Part shown: positions 31,367 to 37,002 of the stretch, piece after piece
Position numbering within the stretch: the stretch's first letter is position 1
Layout of the letters: every line of letters begins with the position of its first letter
Source: an uncultured Clostridia bacterium
GTDB taxonomy: Bacteria > Bacillota > Clostridia > Oscillospirales > Ruminococcaceae
Reading direction: 5' to 3'
NCBI GenBank assembly: GCA_947584375.1
Contig: CANPWL010000018.1
Coordinates: 1 to 37,002, forward strand
DNA: 37,002 bases
Position numbers and translations under genes: made by a program
Notes under the pieces: generated by a model
Told to the model about the DNA's origin: nothing
The model's input: only the letters and a program-made list of their open reading frames with translations
Database searches by the model: none

Positions 31367-34300
31367 ATGAAACTCAAATTTAAACGCTGTATTGCGATGA
31401 TAATAAGCATCTGTATGACGATTTCTGTGGTTGATGGATTTTCTCTGTTTAATAATCTTGCATCAGCTTATATGCAAGATCAGCTTAATAATGCAATGCA
31501 TATTATTGTTAGGCATTGGCATGTTTACAGTGATTACAGTGAGGTTTCGGGCTATCTTAAAGATGACGGCACCTTTGTTGATGAGAAAGGGGATCAAATT
31601 AAGTCTGATAAATTCAGTATCGATGGTAACTCTATTAAAATACCGACCGATGAAAATAAGGATAGCAATAATAAAAAAACAGAAGAATTTTCAGGCTATG
31701 CTGTTTCAGCAGGCCATGAGGCTGTTGATGTTCATGATACAACGCACAGTGATACAGAAAATCCGTATCTTGTTATAAAGTATGATAAGGATATTCATTT
31801 AGTTAAAGTTCATGTGTTTTATAAGGATTTATCCGCAACCGTTAAAGGTGAAGATTTTAAGCTCGGCTCCGATAAACTGGAAACAGACGTCAAATATAAT
31901 GAGAGCGGAGAAAAAATTTATAATACTGCCTCCGGTTTGCATACTGACAAAACTGTTGCCGGCGATGACAGAACATTCAATGTCGAACTGGAATCGTGGT
32001 ATGCGGGTAATTCCGTTGCTGATGTAGGTCTTATTCTTGACGCATCAGGAAGTATGGCTTTTATTTCTGATGGTCTTGAACCGATGAAGCTTGGCGACCC
32101 GAATGGTGATACGATTGATGTTAAAGGATTTAATGGAGATTCCGTTAGCATTAATACATATGAATACATCACTCAGGACAATTTAGATAAAATTCTTAAT
32201 CCTGATTTTACTGATAACTCTAAATTGAGTTACAGTGATTATACTTATTATATATATGATGAACGTAAAAGCGTACAGGAGTTTGTTCCTCTCGGTTACT
32301 GGAACGGAAAAGGCAAAACAGTCAGCTCCATAAACACATATTCTATACCCGCCGCCGATAAATTGGCAGGATACTGGAATTTTGACAGCAACCTGACAAA
32401 CTTAATAAACGATGTAGACGCTATTGTATCTGCTCATCCGGTTAGCGGCGATTCATATCAAAATGAATCTAACGGAAACGATGCTAAATTTTCCGGCAGT
32501 AACGCATACCACGGAAGCGGAGCGTTAATTGTTGACAGAACAGCTGATGAATGTAACGGCGGTGTACTGCTGAGGCTGAATGAAGAAGACCCTGATTATT
32601 CATTAGGGGATCAGTTTACAATTTCTTTTGCAATTAAAAAGACAAAAAACAGCGACAGCTTTTCCAATTTGGCAAGTATTATGTCGATCGGAAATTCAAC
32701 CTCCGGATACAGGGCTGTTCGTACTTCAGCTTCAACTAACCGTTTAAAATTCGGTAATTTTGGTGATAATCCGGGTTCATCAAATGTTAATAATATTTTT
32801 AATGATACTGATTATAACATTGTAACTTATGTTATTGATAAAAATACAGTAACAACATATATCAACGGTAAAGATTCTTCTGAAGATTCAAATATTAGCG
32901 GATCAGGCAGCTTAAATTCAATAACCAATAAAGATATAGTACTTGGCGGATACTGGGATGAAGGTTACAACGGCGCAAATATATGTATTGACGACCTGTT
33001 TGTTTATAATACTGCATTAAGCAAGGATGAAGTAGCTCAATTAGCAAAGAACACTGGCGACACTTCGCAAAACGAAGTTTTTGCAGCCCTTGATCCTAAT
33101 GGCAATGTTATGGCTGAAATGCCATCGACAGATTTAAAAGTTTCAACCGAGCTTGCCGATACGGTAAGAGGTTGGTATTATTCCAGCTCAACAAGCAACT
33201 GGACCAACAATTTTACAAACCCTAAGATAACATCAGGTAAAGTGTTTAGAACGGTTCCGAACAACGAAGCGATTGAAAACAAAATACATTATGAAAGCCT
33301 TCCCGACTCAGTAAAAAGCTATCTTCAAAATGCAGCGGATTCTGCAGGTGTTGAAGGAGATACGCCCGACGAAAAAGCTAAAAATTATCTTTTACTGGCT
33401 GACGGCAAAGGCGACGGCAGCGGAGATAAAGCATACATCTACACCGGCTCAGAAGATTTTATCGGCTCAGATGGTTTTTGGTTTGATGTAGATAGCAATT
33501 CTGCAAAAGAAACTGAAGTTACATCAGATAATGTAGCTATTAAGCTTCCTGAAGGCACAACCAGACAGGGTGCTAAAAACAGTTCAGGAAAATATATCAG
33601 TCCTGTAATCTTTTTTGTAGATTCACAAGGTTATCTAAGATGTTTTTTCAATACAGGAAGTTCAACCAGTGCAAAGACTAACGAAATAAGAAGCGAGGCT
33701 TCATATGTATATATGAAACCTGACTCTACACGAATTAAAACTGAGGAACTTCAGTATGCTCTGGGTACATTTGCATCTGAGTTAGGGACTGCGTCACCTG
33801 ACAGTCGTATATCAGCAGTAAGATTCAGCACAGATAATGCTATTACAAAAACTTACGATGATTCTGATAAATTGGTTATGCTTGACTGGACAAAAAGCTC
33901 GTCTGAAGCCAGCAAAATGCTCAGTGTTCAAAGAGGAGATAAAAGTGCTACCGGATTTGACGTATCAAAACCTAATGAAGAAGATGAAAATTCTGAAATA
34001 GGACCCGGAATAAACCTGTATAACTATGGTCTTACAGGAGGAACTCATACGTGGACCGGCTTTGAGGCGTATAAAAACCATCTTTCCACCCGAATTGACA
34101 GAGACGGCACCAATCATGACGACGCAAAGAAATATCTTGTAATGTTCACGGACGGTAAGGACGATAACCTTAAATCAGAAGACGGAAGTGAAAACTTACA
34201 AAAGGCGCTTGATTATGCAAATCAATTCAAAGAAGACGGTTATACGATTTTCTGTATAATGCTTACCGGAGGAGCTAACCAGCTTGATACTGATATAGAA

Positions 34301-37002
34301 AAATTTATGGCAGGTCTTTCAGGCAACAGTGAAGCTGACGAGGATTTTGAAAAAACAGGCAAAAGCGAAGATGAACGCTATGAATTTATGAAAGACAAAT
34401 ATGTTTTCATTCCGCATGACGCTGACTCACTGACAAATGCTTTTGCCGAAATAGAGAATTCTATATCTGAGACCCTTATTGATTACACTGTAAAGGATTA
34501 TATTGATCCTAGGTTTGACATTTATGACGAAAACGGTGAATTAATAAAACTGAATGACGGCGGTAAAATAATTATTGACGGAGAAGAAACAACTATCAAT
34601 GAAACCGGCAGAAAAATTACACTAAGCAACAAAAACACCGCAACGCTGTGTTATGACAAAGAAAACCATATGTATTATCTGCATTGGGACGATCAGGATA
34701 TTCCAAGCTGTACAATAGGCGATAGTAAGCTCACTGTTTGGAGAAGAAATTTCACTCTTCAGGCTAAGGAGGATTTCATAGGCGGAAATGCCGTTTTGAC
34801 AAACGGTAATAAAAAAGATATGAACTATGTTTATTCAAATAGTGATACCGATGAAAGCTCCGGCACAACCGATACAGAAATTGAAGAAACGGATCTGTAT
34901 GTTTCCAAAGGATTCCCTCGTACAACTGCAAACGTCAAACTGCTTGACCTTAATATTGGAAATGACGAACAGACCATTTATTTGGGCGAGAAAATTAAAC
35001 CTAAGGATATTTTAAACAATCTTTCAAGTAAGATCGATAAAAATTATTATTGGGAATATCTTTATCGCTATTATAAAAATGACGGTGACTTAGAAAATGC
35101 TATTCAAAATCTAATGACAGACGGCAAGCTTGAATTGCCTTACAGCTATCTTCCTTCCAGAGAAAACACAAATCTGACAGGTACAGATTCTCATAGAGCT
35201 GATGTTCTCGGAACATTGACCTATAAGTGGGCGGCTGTTCCGTCAGATATAAAAAAGGACGGAGAATTCGTAACAAAAGATACAGATTCAAAGACTTATA
35301 CGTTAACAGTCGAATTTACTGCTCTTAATGTAAGCGTTACGGATCCGTCAATCGCGGACGCGACAGACAGAATTAAAAAGAACTCTGCTTTGGTTGAAGA
35401 TAACGATTATAAATGGAATGTTGAATATAAGCCGGATGCAGGTACAAAACAGACCACACTTTCTGCGTCAGGCAATCATAATACCAAGATAGTAAAAGGC
35501 GAAATCGTATTGGGTATGCGATTAACCAAAGACCAGTATGAATATTTGTATAAGCATTATAAAAATAAGACTCTTTCTTATTCTGCTGACTTAAAACGCA
35601 CCTATGATGATATTGAGAATGAAACTGTCGGCAAGCTGACAACTGAGCTGAAATTTGATACGCCTTGGAGTGATTTAGAAAATTCAGATAAAATCAAACT
35701 GGAGAGCAACGGAAGTGTAGAAGAAGTGGTTATCTACTCTACATTTAACTGGTTAAGTACAGTAAGTAATGATTATCTGCCGATAGGAAATTATAAACTT
35801 TCTCCCGTTTCAGATATGCCTGACAACAATTTGCCGTTTAAATTAGGCGAAATGGAAGTAGTTAATATCACAGATAAGCATAACAGTATATTTAAAACAC
35901 TTACCGATGGAAGCTCGGCAAAAGATTATGCCGCTCCTGCAAGTAATGAAACTTCTCCTATGTTCTCTTTGGGAACCTCTGCGAAATCTAAAGGCGATAA
36001 GCCATATACAGATGACAGGCTCGGATTGGCTGAAATCAAGGGCGAGCTTAATTTGGGTGATCTAAAAATTTCAAAAACAGTTGTAGACCCAACTGGAGAA
36101 ATTACAGAAAAAACAAAAGACCCATTCAATTTTAAAGTGTCTCTTAAAGACTCAGATGGAAATCCGCTTGAAGGTGAATTTAATTACACCGGCTCCAAGA
36201 GCGGAACAGTTCAAAACGGTGGTATTATTACCTTAAAGCATGATGAAAGCATTACTATTAATAATCTTCCTGAAGGCACGCAATATACAGTTACTGAAAC
36301 AGATATACCTTCAGGATACAAATCTGATATAACAAACGGCAGCGGCAAAATTGTAAAAGATAATGTGATTTCTGTTGAATGTGTAAACACATACACCTTA
36401 ACTTCGACAGAATACACACCAAAGGTAAAGAAAACAGTAACAGGCAATACGCCAAACGACAAGACGTTTACCTTTAATATAAGCGAAAAGAGTAATCCGA
36501 ACAGCGGAGCGACCTTGCCTGAAACAAAAACAACAACAGTAAAAGGCAGCGGAAGTGCAAGTTTTGAAAAGATCACTTTCACAAAGGCAGGAACATATAC
36601 GTTCGAGATAAAGGAAACGCAGGGCGATGAGCCGGGATACAGCTATGACGGAAGTGTATGGACGCTTACAGTCGAGGTGGAAGATGTAGATTCTATACTT
36701 ACGGTAAAGAGCCATAAATACACAAAGGAGGGCGGAACATCAAGTAACGATGAGGCTGAATTTAATAATGTTTACAGTGTAACCTCCGCAGATTACACAC
36801 CAAAGGTAAAGAAAACAGTAACAGGCAATACGCCAAGCGATAAGACGTTTACCTTTAATATAAGCGAAAAGAGTAATCCGAACAACGGAGCGACCTTGCC
36901 TGAAACAAAAACAACAACAGTAAAGGGCAGCGGAAGCGCAAGCTTTGAAAAGATCACTTTCACAAAGGCAGGAACATATACGTTCGAGATAAAGGAAACG
37001 CA
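31367..37002 (+). CDS. Giant secreted adhesin: VWA split by a LamG-like insertion, then pilin-type repeats (3' end outside window)
   Basis: An open frame of 1878 codons still running at the window end. ATG 31367 follows GGGG by seven bases; the ATG at 31361 is too close. A signal peptide ends near LASA (34). A VWA domain begins with the MIDAS motif DASGS (225-229) but its later parts, the helix ELQYALGTFASEL (about 790) and MFTDGKDD (Asp 929), come some 550-700 residues later. The insertion contains a LamG/concanavalin-like domain (about 330-562, WNFDSN to IDDLFVYNTALSKDEV). After the VWA come beta-rich parts, a Cna-B/DUF7601-like domain (about 1566-1676) and Spy0128/FctA-like isopeptide repeats of 127 residues. 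The wall anchor would lie beyond the end. Likely a cell-surface or pilus-tip adhesin. Confidence 0.9.
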   Translation, partial: MKLKFKRCIAMIISICMTISVVDGFSLFNNLASAYMQDQLNNAMHIIVRHWHVYSDYSEVSGYLKDDGTFVDEKGDQIKSDKFSIDGNSIKIPTDENKDSNNKKTEEFSGYAVSAGHEAVDVHDTTHSDTENPYLVIKYDKDIHLVKVHVFYKDLSATVKGEDFKLGSDKLETDVKYNESGEKIYNTASGLHTDKTVAGDDRTFNVELESWYAGNSVADVGLILDASGSMAFISDGLEPMKLGDPNGDTIDVKGFNGDSVSINTYEYITQDNLDKILNPDFTDNSKLSYSDYTYYIYDERKSVQEFVPLGYWNGKGKTVSSINTYSIPAADKLAGYWNFDSNLTNLINDVDAIVSAHPVSGDSYQNESNGNDAKFSGSNAYHGSGALIVDRTADECNGGVLLRLNEEDPDYSLGDQFTISFAIKKTKNSDSFSNLASIMSIGNSTSGYRAVRTSASTNRLKFGNFGDNPGSSNVNNIFNDTDYNIVTYVIDKNTVTTYINGKDSSEDSNISGSGSLNSITNKDIVLGGYWDEGYNGANICIDDLFVYNTALSKDEVAQLAKNTGDTSQNEVFAALDPNGNVMAEMPSTDLKVSTELADTVRGWYYSSSTSNWTNNFTNPKITSGKVFRTVPNNEAIENKIHYESLPDSVKSYLQNAADSAGVEGDTPDEKAKNYLLLADGKGDGSGDKAYIYTGSEDFIGSDGFWFDVDSNSAKETEVTSDNVAIKLPEGTTRQGAKNSSGKYISPVIFFVDSQGYLRCFFNTGSSTSAKTNEIRSEASYVYMKPDSTRIKTEELQYALGTFASELGTASPDSRISAVRFSTDNAITKTYDDSDKLVMLDWTKSSSEASKMLSVQRGDKSATGFDVSKPNEEDENSEIGPGINLYNYGLTGGTHTWTGFEAYKNHLSTRIDRDGTNHDDAKKYLVMFTDGKDDNLKSEDGSENLQKALDYANQFKEDGYTIFCIMLTGGANQLDTDIEKFMAGLSGNSEADEDFEKTGKSEDERYEFMKDKYVFIPHDADSLTNAFAEIENSISETLIDYTVKDYIDPRFDIYDENGELIKLNDGGKIIIDGEETTINETGRKITLSNKNTATLCYDKENHMYYLHWDDQDIPSCTIGDSKLTVWRRNFTLQAKEDFIGGNAVLTNGNKKDMNYVYSNSDTDESSGTTDTEIEETDLYVSKGFPRTTANVKLLDLNIGNDEQTIYLGEKIKPKDILNNLSSKIDKNYYWEYLYRYYKNDGDLENAIQNLMTDGKLELPYSYLPSRENTNLTGTDSHRADVLGTLTYKWAAVPSDIKKDGEFVTKDTDSKTYTLTVEFTALNVSVTDPSIADATDRIKKNSALVEDNDYKWNVEYKPDAGTKQTTLSASGNHNTKIVKGEIVLGMRLTKDQYEYLYKHYKNKTLSYSADLKRTYDDIENETVGKLTTELKFDTPWSDLENSDKIKLESNGSVEEVVIYSTFNWLSTVSNDYLPIGNYKLSPVSDMPDNNLPFKLGEMEVVNITDKHNSIFKTLTDGSSAKDYAAPASNETSPMFSLGTSAKSKGDKPYTDDRLGLAEIKGELNLGDLKISKTVVDPTGEITEKTKDPFNFKVSLKDSDGNPLEGEFNYTGSKSGTVQNGGIITLKHDESITINNLPEGTQYTVTETDIPSGYKSDITNGSGKIVKDNVISVECVNTYTLTSTEYTPKVKKTVTGNTPNDKTFTFNISEKSNPNSGATLPETKTTTVKGSGSASFEKITFTKAGTYTFEIKETQGDEPGYSYDGSVWTLTVEVEDVDSILTVKSHKYTKEGGTSSNDEAEFNNVYSVTSADYTPKVKKTVTGNTPSDKTFTFNISEKSNPNNGATLPETKTTTVKGSGSASFEKITFTKAGTYTFEIKET
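36413..36793 (+). repeat. Pilin isopeptide repeat 1 within the adhesin gene
   Basis: A complete 381-bp, 127-residue unit from YTPKVKKTVTG to AEFNNVYSVTSAD. It has the Lys region at the start, Glu in TFEIKET and Asn in FNNVY, the three positions expected to make a Lys-Asn isopeptide bond in FctA/Spy0128 domains. Confidence 0.85.
36794..37002 (+). repeat. Pilin isopeptide repeat 2, cut by the window end
   Basis: The first 209 bases of a second unit. By eye it differs from repeat 1 at about six positions, four of them silent, so the copies are recent or kept alike by gene conversion. Confidence 0.85.

Noticed and set aside
31431-36715. Several short frames on both strands inside the adhesin region
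   Set aside because: One continuous frame from 31367 to the window end covers the region, with signal peptide and recognisable domains; the others are shadows.

Overview
The window looks like a chromosomal segment of an anaerobic, spore-forming Clostridia bacterium, most likely Ruminococcus-like (Oscillospiraceae). The grounds are a low-GC Firmicutes-type S10 ribosomal operon, the sporulation/division set yabP-yabQ-divIC-yabR, a pyruvate:ferredoxin oxidoreductase, a zinc-tailed archaeal/eukaryotic-type prolyl-tRNA synthetase, a xyloglucanase and a giant pilin-like adhesin. The genus is an inference; no rRNA is present.

Region 1 (1-6513, minus strand) is the S10 operon, rpsJ-rplC-rplD-rplW-rplB-rpsS-rplV-rplP-rpsC order as expected (rpsC precedes rplP), then rpmC-rpsQ-rplN-rplX and the first codons of rplE. 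It starts from its own promoter through a leader of about 360 nt that holds a strong intrinsic terminator, so attenuation is likely. Region 2 (6650-10086, minus) holds a lipoprotein, a secreted two-domain Ig-like protein and the yabP-yabQ-divIC-yabR cluster. Region 3 (10152-13352) has a lipoprotein GH74 xyloglucanase under a promoter overlapped by a long imperfect dyad, and a convergent radical SAM gene that shares its bidirectional terminator.

Region 4 (13463-19316, plus) carries an HtrA-type membrane protease, two small membrane proteins, proS, an AbrB/zinc-ribbon regulator and a GtrB-like glycosyltransferase. Region 5 (19413-22015, plus) is rpmG-secE-nusG-rplK-rplA. It has a hairpin plus U-tract at the predicted transcript start, a 17-codon reading frame overlapping rpmG, and two similar GTGGGAG...TTACCAC elements ahead of rplK and rplA that look like L1 binding sites. 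It ends in a terminator instead of running on to rplJL-rpoBC. nifJ follows alone.

Region 6 (25854-30677) has a secreted Fn3 protein bracketed by two near-identical terminators, a divergently placed pair (polyprenyl-phosphate sugar transferase plus CAP-domain protein) and a second glycosyltransferase. Region 7 (30687-37002) has tRNA-Pro(CGG), followed by about 340 bp of repeated hairpin/T-tract modules without a gene, then a very large secreted adhesin that runs off the window. In the adhesin a VWA domain is split by a long insertion containing a LamG-like fold, and its C-terminal part has near-identical 381-bp pilin repeats.

The most interesting unexplained structures are the S10 leader, the rpmG leader, the hairpin array after the tRNA and the split VWA adhesin. 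All calls are by eye from sequence; no database search was run.
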